From Anaerolineaceae bacterium (lineage in GTDB: Bacteria > Chloroflexota > Anaerolineae > JAAYZQ01): 40,759 bases of DNA. The position numbers and the translations under genes were made by a program. The notes below the pieces were generated by a model. That model ran no database searches, was not told the DNA's origin, and was given only the letters and a program-made list of their open reading frames with translations. The stretch spans positions 1-40,759 of the forward strand of contig JAAYZQ010000275.1 of the NCBI GenBank assembly GCA_012514775.1. Reading direction: 5' to 3'. Below, one piece after another: positions 27,270-34,259 of the stretch; position 1 is the first letter of the stretch; each line of letters starts with the position of its first letter.

Positions 27270-27996
27270 TCTCTTGCTCGCCACGGTGGGCGTGCTCCTT
27301 GCCTGGCAAGCGGCGGCCCTGGTCATCGACCGCCCCGTGCTGCCGCCGCCCTGGGACGTGCTGCGTGCCTTTGTGCGGGCCCTGCCCCGCGACCTGGGCA
27401 TCCACACCCTGGTCAGCGCCTGGCGCGTGGTGGCCAGCATCCTGCTGGCGCTGGTCACCGCCGTGCCCGCGGGGTTGGGCCTGGGCCTCAGCCCCACCGC
27501 CAGCCGGCTGGCGGCGCCCGTCATTTATCTGATCTACCCCATCCCCAAGATCGTCTTCTTGCCTGTGGTGTTGCTCCTCCTGGGCATTGGCAACCTGTCC
27601 AAGGTGTTTATCATCGCCCTCATCCTCTTTTTCCAGGTACTCGTCGTCGTCCGCGACGAGGCGGCCAACATCCGGCCCGAGCTGGTCGCCTCGGTGCGCT
27701 CCCTCGGGGCCGGGCGGCGGGCCATCTTTCGCTTTGTCTACCTGCCCGCCTGCCTGCCGGCCGTGCTCACTGCACTGCGCCTGAGCATCGGCACGGCCAT
27801 CGCCGTCCTCTTTTTTGCCGAGTCCTTTGCCACCAGCTCTGGCCTGGGCTACTATATCATCGTCGAGACCTGGGGCCGCCTGGCCTATGCCCAGATGTAC
27901 GCCGGGGTGATGGCCATGAGCCTGCTCGGCCTGGCCCTCTATTTCGTGGTGGACAACCTGCAAAAGCGACTTTGCCCCTGGCTGGCGGCAAGCTAG
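27256..27996 (+). CDS. ABC transporter permease, NitT/TauT type
   Basis: A 246-residue inner-membrane permease with about six helices. The cytoplasmic loop that touches the ATPase is seen as ELVASVRSLGAGRRAIFRFV (the EAA-like motif), followed by YLPACLPAVLTALRLSIGTA. GIGNLSKVFIIALILFF is typical of the SsuC/TauC family. The start overlaps the ATPase gene end by 14 bases, so translation is coupled. A larE gene follows after 34 bases. The whole importer is complete in this window. Confidence 0.92.
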   Translation: MRRRDLLLATVGVLLAWQAAALVIDRPVLPPPWDVLRAFVRALPRDLGIHTLVSAWRVVASILLALVTAVPAGLGLGLSPTASRLAAPVIYLIYPIPKIVFLPVVLLLLGIGNLSKVFIIALILFFQVLVVVRDEAANIRPELVASVRSLGAGRRAIFRFVYLPACLPAVLTALRLSIGTAIAVLFFAESFATSSGLGYYIIVETWGRLAYAQMYAGVMAMSLLGLALYFVVDNLQKRLCPWLAAS

Positions 27997-28030
27997 GGTG
28001 CGTGCCATGGAGCCCAGGAGATCGAACAGT

Positions 28031-28846
28031 ATGGATGATCTGGAAACCCGGGCGGCCCGCCTGGCCGCCATTCTCACCGGCCTCGGCAGCGTCGCCGTGG
28101 CCTACTCGGGCGGCACCGACAGCGCCTTTCTCCTGGCAGCCAGCCTGGAAGCCCTGGGCGCCGGGGCGGTGTTGGCGGTCACGGCCGACTCGCCCCTCAT
28201 GCCCCGCGCCGAGCTGGCCGAGGCGCGGGCGCTGGCCGCGCGCCTTGGCGCCCGCCACGTGGTCCTACCCCACGACGAACTGGCCCGGGAGGCCATCGTG
28301 GCCAACCTGCCCGATCGATGCTACCACTGCAAGTTCGACCGCTTTGACCTGCTGTGGCGGGTGGCCCGCGCCGAGGGCCTGGCGCACCTGGTCCACGGCG
28401 AAAATGCCGACGACGCCCACGACTACCGGCCCGGCAGCCGGGCCGCCGAGGAACTGGGCGTGCGCGCGCCCCTGCGGGAGGCGGGCCTGACCAAGGCCGA
28501 CGTCCGCGCCCTGTCGCGCCGGCGCGGACTGCCCACCTGGGACCGCCCGGCCGACGCCTGCCTGGCCACCCGCTTTCCCTACGGCACGCGCCTGACGGCC
28601 GAGGGGCTGGCCCGCGTAGAGGCCGGCGAAGCGGCCCTCCGCCGCATCTGGCAGGTGCGCCAGCTTCGCCTCCGCGACCAGTTCCCCCTGGCCCGCCTGG
28701 AGGTGCCCCCGGAGGAGATCGCCCGCCTGGCCGCGCCCGAACTGCGAGAGGCCGCCGTGGAGGCCCTGCGCGCCCTGGGTTATCGTATTATCACACTGGA
28801 TCTGGAAGGTTATCGAATGGGGAGTTTGAACGATGAGCTGGAATGA
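28031..28846 (+). CDS. larE: LarE-type sulfur transferase, [4Fe-4S] class
   Basis: A 271-residue ATP-pyrophosphatase of the LarE family. LarE converts the carboxylates of the pyridinium biscarboxylate made by LarB into thiocarboxylates, a step in making the nickel-pincer (NPN) cofactor of lactate racemase-type enzymes. The PP-loop is SGGTDS (26-31). Cys177 in DACLATRFPYG aligns with the sacrificial cysteine of the Lactobacillus enzyme. Cys97 and Cys100 in CYHCK are also present; together with Cys177 they make the three-cysteine set known from LarE homologues that carry a [4Fe-4S] cluster and act catalytically. The start at 28031 has AGGAG ten bases upstream. It overlaps larB by 14 bases. Confidence 0.92.
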   Translation: MDDLETRAARLAAILTGLGSVAVAYSGGTDSAFLLAASLEALGAGAVLAVTADSPLMPRAELAEARALAARLGARHVVLPHDELAREAIVANLPDRCYHCKFDRFDLLWRVARAEGLAHLVHGENADDAHDYRPGSRAAEELGVRAPLREAGLTKADVRALSRRRGLPTWDRPADACLATRFPYGTRLTAEGLARVEAGEAALRRIWQVRQLRLRDQFPLARLEVPPEEIARLAAPELREAAVEALRALGYRIITLDLEGYRMGSLNDELE

Positions 28847-29555
28847 GAAAACCGCCGCCGGGGGCGAGGTTGCCCGGCCCGATTTCGAGCGCCACCGGCG
28901 CAAAGGTGTGCCGGAGGTAATCCTGGCCGAGCGCAAGAGCGTGGAGCAGTCTCTGGCCATCGCCCGCCGCTTCCTGCAGGTCAACGGCCTGGCGATCCTC
29001 AGCCGCGTCTCGCCCGAGCTGGAGGAGCGCCTGCGCGACGAATTTGAGGGCCAGGCCGACGTCGACTGGCTGCCCGGTCCCCGGGCCGCCGTCCTGCGCC
29101 GGCCGGGCGACGAGCGGCCGCGATGCGGCGGCCGGGTCGGCATCCTCACCGCCGGCACGTCGGACGTGCCCTGGGCCGAGGAGGCGGCCATACTCTGCCG
29201 CGAGATGGGCTGCGACGTCCACACCATCTATGACGTGGGCGTTTCCGGCCTGCACCGCCTCTGGGAGCCGCTTCACCACCTCCTCGACGAGGTAGGGGTG
29301 GACGTCATCGTCGTGGCCGCCGGCATGGACGGCGCCCTGCCATCCGTGGTCTCTGGCCTGGTGGACGTGCCCGTCATCGGCCTGCCCACCTCCGTGGGCT
29401 ATGGCCTGGGCGGCGGCGGTGAGGCCGCCCTCCTGTCGATGCTGCAGACCTGTTCGCCGGGAATGGCCGTGGTAAACATTGACAACGGCATCGGCGCCGG
29501 GGCCATGGCAGGCATCATCGCCAGGCGCGCCGCCGAAGGCCGGGAGCGCGCCTGA
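28833..29555 (+). CDS. larB: LarB, pyridinium-3,5-biscarboxylate synthase
   Basis: A 240-residue LarB. It carboxylates and hydrolyses nicotinic acid adenine dinucleotide to start NPN-cofactor synthesis. The C-terminal half is the PurE-like domain: RVGILTAGTSDVPWAEEA (101-118), DVGVSGLHRLW (134-144), GMDGALPSVVSGLVDVPVI (164-182) and GYGLGGGGEAALLSMLQTC (189-207). Cys207 in TCSPGMAVVNIDNG sits where LarB has its catalytic thiol. The length is typical. The start overlaps the end of larE by 14 bases behind GGGGAG, so the pair is translated together. LarC, which inserts nickel, and LarA, the usual client enzyme, are not in the window. Confidence 0.93.
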   Translation: MSWNEKTAAGGEVARPDFERHRRKGVPEVILAERKSVEQSLAIARRFLQVNGLAILSRVSPELEERLRDEFEGQADVDWLPGPRAAVLRRPGDERPRCGGRVGILTAGTSDVPWAEEAAILCREMGCDVHTIYDVGVSGLHRLWEPLHHLLDEVGVDVIVVAAGMDGALPSVVSGLVDVPVIGLPTSVGYGLGGGGEAALLSMLQTCSPGMAVVNIDNGIGAGAMAGIIARRAAEGRERA

Positions 29556-29564
29556 CGGCCGCGT

Positions 29565-29593
29565 TTGACGGGCGGCGGTGGATCCGCTATACT
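29565..29593 (+). promoter_or_regulatory. promoter of molybdenum-storage-like gene
   Basis: TTGACG, 17 bases, TATACT in the 73-base gap after larB, 35 bases before the next ATG. Five of six matches at each element. It gives the gene a transcript of its own in addition to any read-through. Confidence 0.75.
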
Positions 29594-29628
29594 CGCTGGA
29601 CAGACCATAACGGGGCAAGGAGGAAAAC

Positions 29629-30504
29629 ATGAGCCTGGTGCGGGACGAGAGTGGCCGGCTGCACATCAAGACCAGCCTGATGGCCGAGTCGCTGATGGAC
29701 AAGGGGCTCCTGGAGGGCACCGAGACCGACAGGGTCTTTCGCCCCATGCCCGACCTGCAGGTCATCAAGCTGGGTGGACAGAGCATTATCGACCGCGGGC
29801 GCGAAGTGGTCCTGCCATTGTTGGACGAGATCGTGGCCGCACGCAGCCAGCACCAACTGCTGATCATGACCGGCGGCGGGACCCGCAGCCGGCACGCCTA
29901 CGCCATCGCCCTCGATCTTGGCATGCCCACCGGCGTCCTGGCCAAGCTGGGCGCCAGCATCAGCGAGCAGAACGCCCTGATGATCTCGCTCCTCCTGGCC
30001 CCCCACGGCGGCCTCAAGATCGGCCACGACGACGTCGTCAAGCTGCCGGCCTACCTCGCCCTCAAGGCCATCCCCGTCATGCACGCCATGCCGCCCTACA
30101 GCCTCTGGGAGCTGCCCGCCGAGAGAGGACGCATCCCACCCCACCGCACCGACGTGGGCACGTTTCTCACCGCCGAGGTGGTCGGCGCCCGGCGCTGCAT
30201 TCTGGTCAAAGACGAGCCCGGTCTCTTTACCGCCGATCCAAAGAAAGAGCCCGGCGCCCGATTTCTGCCCGAGATCACCCTGGACGACCTCCTGGCCCTC
30301 GACCTGGAGGATCTGCCCGTGGAGCGGGCCATGCTCCGCGCCATGGTCCACGCCCGCAGCGTGCACGACGTGCTCCTGGTCAACGGCCGGGAGCCCGGCA
30401 GCCTCACCCGTGCCCTGGCCGGCGAGAACCCGGGCACCCGCATCTACCGCGCCGCTGCCGCCCAGGCGGCATCAGTGCCGCCAGCGGCCGGGCCAGGCGA
30501 TTAG
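29629..30504 (+). CDS. molybdenum storage protein-like amino-acid kinase
   Basis: A 291-residue member of the amino-acid-kinase fold closest in motif to the MosA/MosB subunits of the Azotobacter molybdenum storage protein. That protein packs polyoxomolybdate or tungstate inside a hexamer at the cost of ATP. Motifs: IKLGGQS (46-52), TGGGTRSRHAYAIALDLGMP (81-100), LAKLGASISEQNALM (104-118), PPYSLWELPAERGRIPPHRT (155-174) followed by DVGTFL, and VKDEPGLFTADPKK (193-206). UMP kinase is related but lacks the PPY...GRIPPHRTD segment. Only one gene is present, where Azotobacter has two, so a homo-oligomer is expected. AAGGAGG precedes the ATG. The last ~18 residues are an Ala/Pro-rich tail. It neighbours larB, so this is a metal-cofactor island. 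Confidence 0.8.
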   Translation: MSLVRDESGRLHIKTSLMAESLMDKGLLEGTETDRVFRPMPDLQVIKLGGQSIIDRGREVVLPLLDEIVAARSQHQLLIMTGGGTRSRHAYAIALDLGMPTGVLAKLGASISEQNALMISLLLAPHGGLKIGHDDVVKLPAYLALKAIPVMHAMPPYSLWELPAERGRIPPHRTDVGTFLTAEVVGARRCILVKDEPGLFTADPKKEPGARFLPEITLDDLLALDLEDLPVERAMLRAMVHARSVHDVLLVNGREPGSLTRALAGENPGTRIYRAAAAQAASVPPAAGPGD

Positions 30505-30755
30505 GCCTCCGGGCGCCGCCGGCGACGTCGCCCGCCGCCGCCCTCGCTCTGGGGCCCCTCGCCCTCGCCCCGAGGCAGGTAGACGATCTGCGCGCCGGTC
30601 TCGGCCGCGATCATCTCCAGCTCGCCACGGCGCACGTGGCTCTGGAACACCTTCAGGTCCTTGCCTTGCACGGCGACGATGGCAAACCGGGGCCGCCCGG
30701 TGCCCTCGGCAGCGTCGCGGCGCTGCCGGACAAAGATACGCCCTGTTTCGCTCAT
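30501..30755 (-). CDS. small protein with Arg-rich tail, unknown
   Basis: An 84-residue protein I do not recognise. Residues 1-62 look folded (RPRFAIVAVQGKDLKVFQSH, then ELEMIAAETGAQIVYLPRGE). The tail has a GGGG stretch and a run of seven or so arginines, which would bind nucleic acid or be disordered. The ATG at 30755 follows GGAGGCGGA, and a strong minus-strand promoter lies 45 bases upstream, both good signs of a real gene. Its stop overlaps the stop of the molybdenum-storage-like gene by three bases, tail to tail. Confidence 0.6.
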   Translation of the reverse strand: MSETGRIFVRQRRDAAEGTGRPRFAIVAVQGKDLKVFQSHVRRGELEMIAAETGAQIVYLPRGEGEGPQSEGGGGRRRRRRPEA

Positions 30756-30800
30756 TCCGCCTCCTATCCCTTTCAAGCACGCGTCGCACTATCCACTCCC

Positions 30801-30829
30801 ATTCTAGCCCCTTTTGGGCCTTGTGTCAA
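30801..30829 (-). promoter_or_regulatory. promoter of the 84-residue protein gene
   Basis: On the minus strand, a perfect TTGACA, 17 bases, TAGAAT. Transcription would start near 30794, giving a leader of about 40 bases. Confidence 0.75.
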
Positions 30830-30851
30830 CGTACAAGAATCGAGCATCGAT

Positions 30852-30880
30852 TTGACAGGACTGTGCCTCTGTGCTATCCT
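30852..30880 (+). promoter_or_regulatory. promoter of cold-shock gene
   Basis: A perfect TTGACA, 17 bases, TATCCT. It is divergent from the promoter at 30801-30829, with 22 bases between the two -35 boxes. The leader to the ATG is about 70 bases. Confidence 0.75.
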
Positions 30881-30907
30881 CTTGCCCGCATCTCAGAAGG
30901 GGGCCGT

Positions 30908-30919
30908 GAAGCCGGCTTC
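30908..30919 (+). promoter_or_regulatory. palindrome in cold-shock mRNA leader
   Basis: GAAGCCGGCTTC, a perfect 12-base palindrome inside the predicted leader. Leaders of cold-shock genes often fold in a temperature-dependent way, but nothing here beyond the palindrome shows that. Confidence 0.3.
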
Positions 30920-30959
30920 CGCGCATTACGAAGTTGATAAGGACAGAGGAGGTTGAGTG

Positions 30960-31232
30960 ATGGAAGACCATGTCGTCTCTGAGAGCAATGAAGGCTTTCC
31001 GAAGAACCACTACGCATACGGGACGGTCAAGTGGTTCAGCAGAATGAAGGGCTGGGGTTTTATTGAGCCCGACGGTGGCGATAGGGACGTCTTTGTTCAC
31101 TACGAGAACATCGTAGGCGAGGGGTTCAAGAACCTCGAAAAGGGCGAGCGCGTCCAATTCTACATCGAGAACACTCCCAAGGGGCCGAAGGCACTCGAGG
31201 TCGCCGCGACCGAGATGTCCGAGTCCGTCTAA
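30960..31232 (+). CDS. cold-shock domain protein
   Basis: A 90-residue protein with one cold-shock (OB-fold) domain, a single-stranded RNA/DNA-binding chaperone. RNP1 is KGWGFIEP and RNP2 is DVFVHYENI, inside [19 protein letters not shown] and the [17 protein letters not shown] end. A 20-residue acidic N-terminal extension ([20 protein letters not shown]) precedes the domain, longer than in CspA. I prefer the ATG at 30960, seven bases after GAGGAGG, over the GTG just before it. It is a single-gene unit between its own promoter and a strong terminator. Confidence 0.92.
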   Translation: MEDHVVSESNEGFPKNHYAYGTVKWFSRMKGWGFIEPDGGDRDVFVHYENIVGEGFKNLEKGERVQFYIENTPKGPKALEVAATEMSESV

Positions 31233-31250
31233 CCTGACCAGAAATTCCTC

Positions 31251-31281
31251 GCCCCGGGCCCCGTCCCGGGGCTTTTTTTTT
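31251..31281 (+). terminator. intrinsic terminator of cold-shock gene
   Basis: GCCCCGGG, a six-base loop, CCCGGGGC, then nine T. A strong classical terminator 18 bases after the stop. Confidence 0.95.
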
Positions 31282-31298
31282 ATTCTCACTGCCCATCT

Positions 31299-31327
31299 TT
31301 GCCCCTGTCTCTGTTATGCAGTATAAT
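31299..31327 (+). promoter_or_regulatory. promoter of CHSA-tail protein gene
   Basis: TTGCCC, 17 bases, perfect TATAAT, directly after the cold-shock terminator and about 79 bases before the next ATG. Confidence 0.7.
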
Positions 31328-31405
31328 ACCTGCCACGCGGGCCCGCAGCGCCGTTTCGGGAGCCGCCGGACACCCGGCCCGGCCGGGTAGAAAGCAGGTG
31401 CGCGT

Positions 31406-33202
31406 ATGAACAGAGCCGTGCGTATCACATTGCTGCTCCTCAGCCTCGCCTTGCTGGGCCTGGCCGCCCTGCCGGCCCACGCTGCCCCAACCCTGACGCA
31501 GGTCGAATCGCAGGTCACCATCCTACAGGACGGCCGCTACCAGGTGCGCTACCGGCTCACCTTCGTCGACGATGCCAGCCGCCGCTCCATCAATACCATC
31601 GGCCCTTTCGATCCCGGCCATTCACAGATCGAAGCCATCCTGGAGCACGAGGGCGGCGAGAGCCCGGTGCGCCTGGTGCCCTTGGGCGACGAGAAGTACC
31701 GCGCCGAGTTCGACGTCGACACCCGGCCCGGTGGAACCTACACCCTGCAGGTACGCTACCTGGTGGAGCGCTACCTGGATACCACAGTCATCGACGGGGT
31801 GCCCTACCGCGTCGTCGCCTGGGCCCCGCCCCAGTGGTCTCTGCCTATCGAAGAACAGATCGTCACCTTTATCCTGCCCATCGAGCTTCCCGAGGACGTC
31901 AGCCAACCCGAGCAGGTCACCCAGGAGCTGGTGGACCAGTCCGCGATTTTCGTCGAGCAGGACGTGGTGCAGAGCTTTGACCGGTGGGTCTACTATCCAA
32001 CCCCCGACCAGGCCACGGGCCGAAACTGGCTTTCGATCTATGTCTCCGAAGAGACCCTGGCCGCCAACGAGGCCATGGTCGTCCGCGGCGTCTACCTGCC
32101 GGCACGCTATTTCAGCGCCACGTCCACCCCCGAGCCTTCACCCTTTGCGCCGCCGTCACAGGTGACCTCCGTGGTGCCGGGCGCTACGGCGCAGCCCGAA
32201 GGGGCCGAGGGCCGGTCGCCAACCGGCCTGCTGTTGGCCCTGGCCCTGGGTGGCGGCCTGCTCCTGGCCGGCGGCATCGTCGTGGGCGTCATGCGCTGGG
32301 TGGCGCCCAAGCCCGCCCCCGAGGGCTACGAGGCGCCCGAGATCGAGATCGAGACCTTTGAGCAGCCCGGCCTGGTGCCCGACCTGGAGGCCATCGAGGC
32401 CGCCCTCTACATCGGCGACACGGCCCGAGTGCTGACCCTCGTGGTTCTCGGCCTCGTCCAGCGCGGCGCGGTGACGGTCCTCAACAAGCGGCCGCTGCAG
32501 CTCGAGGTCAACGACGAGTCGCTGGCCACGGAGGATTACGAAAAAGCCCTGGTGGCCGGCATCGCCGACGACGGCACCCTGCCCCAGGACACCATCCAGC
32601 GCGTCATGCGCCTCATCTCGGCGCGGCTGCAGAAAAAGGTATGGAACGCCGACCCCGAAGAGACGCGCCGCGTTTACCGGCGGCGCGCCGACGACCTGTG
32701 GGACGAATGGCAGCACATGCCGCCGGCCCGCCGCGTCGAGGTCGAGCACAACTATATTCCCTGGATCATCCTCTCCGACCACTATCGGCCCGAGCCAACG
32801 CCCCGCCCTGCCATGGGACCTGTCGCCGGGCCTGCCGCCGCGCAGCCCGGCCGCGATATCCTGGAGTCGGTTCGCGAGGCGCCCCTGGTCCGCGCCGCGG
32901 GCGACCTGGCGGGCATTGCCGAGGGAGCGGCCGGCAGCGTGGCCGGGGGACTCGAGGGCCTGGCGGTACGCACCGCCGGCGGCATCGAGCGCACCATCGC
33001 CGGCCTGGCGGGAGAGGTGGCCACTGCCTGCTACGACGCCTGCCACTCGGCGTGCCACAGTGCCTGCCACAGCGCCTGCGTGCACGACGCTTGCCACTCG
33101 GCCTGCGTCCATTCCAACTGCCACAGCGCCTGTCACAGCGCCTGCGACTGCCACTCGGCGTGCCACAGCGCCTGCCACAGCGCCTGCGTCAGCAGTTTCT
33201 AA
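31406..33202 (+). CDS. DUF2207-like membrane protein with Cys/His-rich CHSA tail
   Basis: A 598-residue protein. A signal peptide (1-26, ending PAHA) leads to an extracellular beta-rich domain (about 27-235) that resembles DUF2207-type N-terminal regions. A Pro/Ser/Thr linker and one membrane helix (about 273-297) follow, then a cytoplasmic part (about 300-480) with a helical ALYIGDTARVLTLVVLGLVQ segment and an Ala/Gly-rich stretch. The last 57 residues (542-598) are a striking repeat: nine CHSA units mixed with CYDA, CVHDA, CVHSN and CD, holding 14 Cys and 11 His. The DNA of this part is itself repetitive (tgccacagcgcc). Such a tail could bind metal or be chemically modified, and either way it would lie on the cytoplasmic side. 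The start has only a weak ribosome site (AGCAGGTG). Confidence 0.85.
   Translation: MNRAVRITLLLLSLALLGLAALPAHAAPTLTQVESQVTILQDGRYQVRYRLTFVDDASRRSINTIGPFDPGHSQIEAILEHEGGESPVRLVPLGDEKYRAEFDVDTRPGGTYTLQVRYLVERYLDTTVIDGVPYRVVAWAPPQWSLPIEEQIVTFILPIELPEDVSQPEQVTQELVDQSAIFVEQDVVQSFDRWVYYPTPDQATGRNWLSIYVSEETLAANEAMVVRGVYLPARYFSATSTPEPSPFAPPSQVTSVVPGATAQPEGAEGRSPTGLLLALALGGGLLLAGGIVVGVMRWVAPKPAPEGYEAPEIEIETFEQPGLVPDLEAIEAALYIGDTARVLTLVVLGLVQRGAVTVLNKRPLQLEVNDESLATEDYEKALVAGIADDGTLPQDTIQRVMRLISARLQKKVWNADPEETRRVYRRRADDLWDEWQHMPPARRVEVEHNYIPWIILSDHYRPEPTPRPAMGPVAGPAAAQPGRDILESVREAPLVRAAGDLAGIAEGAAGSVAGGLEGLAVRTAGGIERTIAGLAGEVATACYDACHSACHSACHSACVHDACHSACVHSNCHSACHSACDCHSACHSACHSACVSSF
33034..33199 (+). 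repeat. degenerate 12-bp coding repeat (CHSA tail)
   Basis: Units of tgc-cac-agc-gcc or tgc-cac-tcg-gcg, in frame, encode Cys-His-Ser-Ala. Codons differ between units (agc/agt/tcg; gcc/gcg/gct), so the amino acids are conserved more than the bases. This argues for selection on the protein over recent slippage alone. Confidence 0.85.
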
Positions 33203-33205
33203 CCA

Positions 33206-33309
33206 AAATGTAGGGGCAACCCTTGCGGTTGCCCGCCAACCGAAATGTAGGGGCAACCCTTGCGGTTGCCCGCCAACCGAAATGTAGGGGCAACCCTTGC
33301 GGTTGCCCG
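33206..33309. repeat. 37-bp tandem intergenic repeat, about 2.8 copies
   Basis: Copies start at 33206, 33243 and 33280. Each has aaatgtagggg followed by the hairpin GGGCAACC-CTTGC-GGTTGCCC, then cgccaacc. The third copy is cut short at 33309. There is no unique spacer, so it is not CRISPR. Similar GTAGGGGCAACC...-type elements are known to be scattered through genomes of Chloroflexi and cyanobacteria. Here it fills the gap between the CHSA-tail gene and the radical SAM gene and may act as a mRNA-end hairpin. Confidence 0.9.
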
Positions 33310-33335
33310 GCGACAAGAATTTGCGTGGAGGACCA

Positions 33336-34235
33336 ATGCAACTGACAGGACTGCACTTGCTCTTGACCTATCAATGCAACTACGAGTGCGATCACTGCTT
33401 CGTCTGGGGCGGCCCGAGACAGGCGGGGACCATGACCCTGCGCGACGTGCGGCACATTCTGAGCGAGGGGCTGGACGTGGGCACCGTGACGGGCATCTAT
33501 TTCGAGGGCGGCGAGCCGTTCCTCTACTATGGCGCCATGCTTGCCGGCATCCGCGAGGCGGCCGCTGCCGGCCTCAAGGTGGGCATTGTCACCAACGCCT
33601 ACTGGGCCACCAGCGAGGAGGATGCCCTGGAGTGGCTGCGGCCCATGGCCGGCCTCGTCGGAGACCTCACCGTCAGCAGCGACCTGTACCACGCCGACGA
33701 GATGTTGAGCCGGCAGGCCCAGGCGGCTACGGCCGCCGCCCGGCAGCTTGGCATCCCGGCCAGTGTCCTGAGCGTCGCCTGCCCCGAGGCCCTGGACGTC
33801 GCCCGGGTTACGGGCCAGCTGCCGCCCGGCGAGTCGGGCGTCATGTACCGGGGGCGGGCGGCCAGCGTCCTCGCCCCGCGGGTTCCGGGGCAACCCTGGC
33901 AGCAGTTCCGCTCCTGCCCCCACGAAGATCTCCGCGAGCCGGGCCGGGTGCACGTCGATCCCCTGGGCAACCTGCACATCTGCCACGGCCTGGTCGTGGG
34001 GAACCTCTACAACCGCCCCCTGCGTGACATCTGCCGGGAATATGACCCCGAGACACACCCCATTGCCGGCCCGCTGCTGCGGTCGGGCCCGGCCGGCCTG
34101 GTGGAGGAGTACGACCTGCCCCACGAAGAGGCCTATGCCGACGCCTGCCACCTCTGCGACCACGCCCGCCGGGCACTGCGGGGGCGCTTTCCCGATATCC
34201 TCGGGCCAGACCAGATGTACGGGCCCGAGGCCTGA
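33336..34235 (+). CDS. radical SAM protein with extra C-terminal cysteines
   Basis: A 299-residue radical SAM enzyme. The cluster motif is Cys14, Cys18, Cys21 in TYQCNYECDHC, and GIYFEGGEPFLYY (53-65) is the SAM-binding GGE region. Further cysteines at 194 (SCPHEDL), 216 (HICHG), 233, 271 and 274 (CHLCDHARR) resemble a reduced SPASM/twitch region that could hold an auxiliary cluster. HVDPLGNLHICHGLVVGNLY is the usual SPASM-type lead-in. Enzymes of this build often modify peptides or proteins, and others have small-molecule substrates. GGAGG lies seven bases before the ATG at 33336. An earlier in-frame ATG is inside the 37-bp repeat. It follows the CHSA-tail gene by 133 bases. Confidence 0.88.
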   Translation: MQLTGLHLLLTYQCNYECDHCFVWGGPRQAGTMTLRDVRHILSEGLDVGTVTGIYFEGGEPFLYYGAMLAGIREAAAAGLKVGIVTNAYWATSEEDALEWLRPMAGLVGDLTVSSDLYHADEMLSRQAQAATAAARQLGIPASVLSVACPEALDVARVTGQLPPGESGVMYRGRAASVLAPRVPGQPWQQFRSCPHEDLREPGRVHVDPLGNLHICHGLVVGNLYNRPLRDICREYDPETHPIAGPLLRSGPAGLVEEYDLPHEEAYADACHLCDHARRALRGRFPDILGPDQMYGPEA

Positions 34236-34259
34236 GGGTGATTCTACGACCTGGACAAA

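Noticed and set aside
25557..27524. A 655-codon open frame on the minus strand
   Set aside because: Lies across three ABC transporter genes that all have clear motifs; it has none itself.
28031..28846. NAD synthetase, ExsB or asparagine synthase for the PP-loop protein
   Set aside because: The Cys177 motif, the CYHC pair and the overlap with larB identify LarE.
29629..30504. UMP kinase or glutamate 5-kinase
   Set aside because: The PPY..GRIPPHRTD and SEQNA segments fit the molybdenum storage branch better; the fold is shared.
33034..33199. Multiheme cytochrome c motifs (CX3CH reading of CHSACH)
   Set aside because: The predicted location is cytoplasmic, heme attachment needs export, and standard CXXCH is absent. 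It cannot be fully excluded but is unlikely.
33206..33309. CRISPR array
   Set aside because: The repeats are directly joined with no spacers and no cas genes are near.
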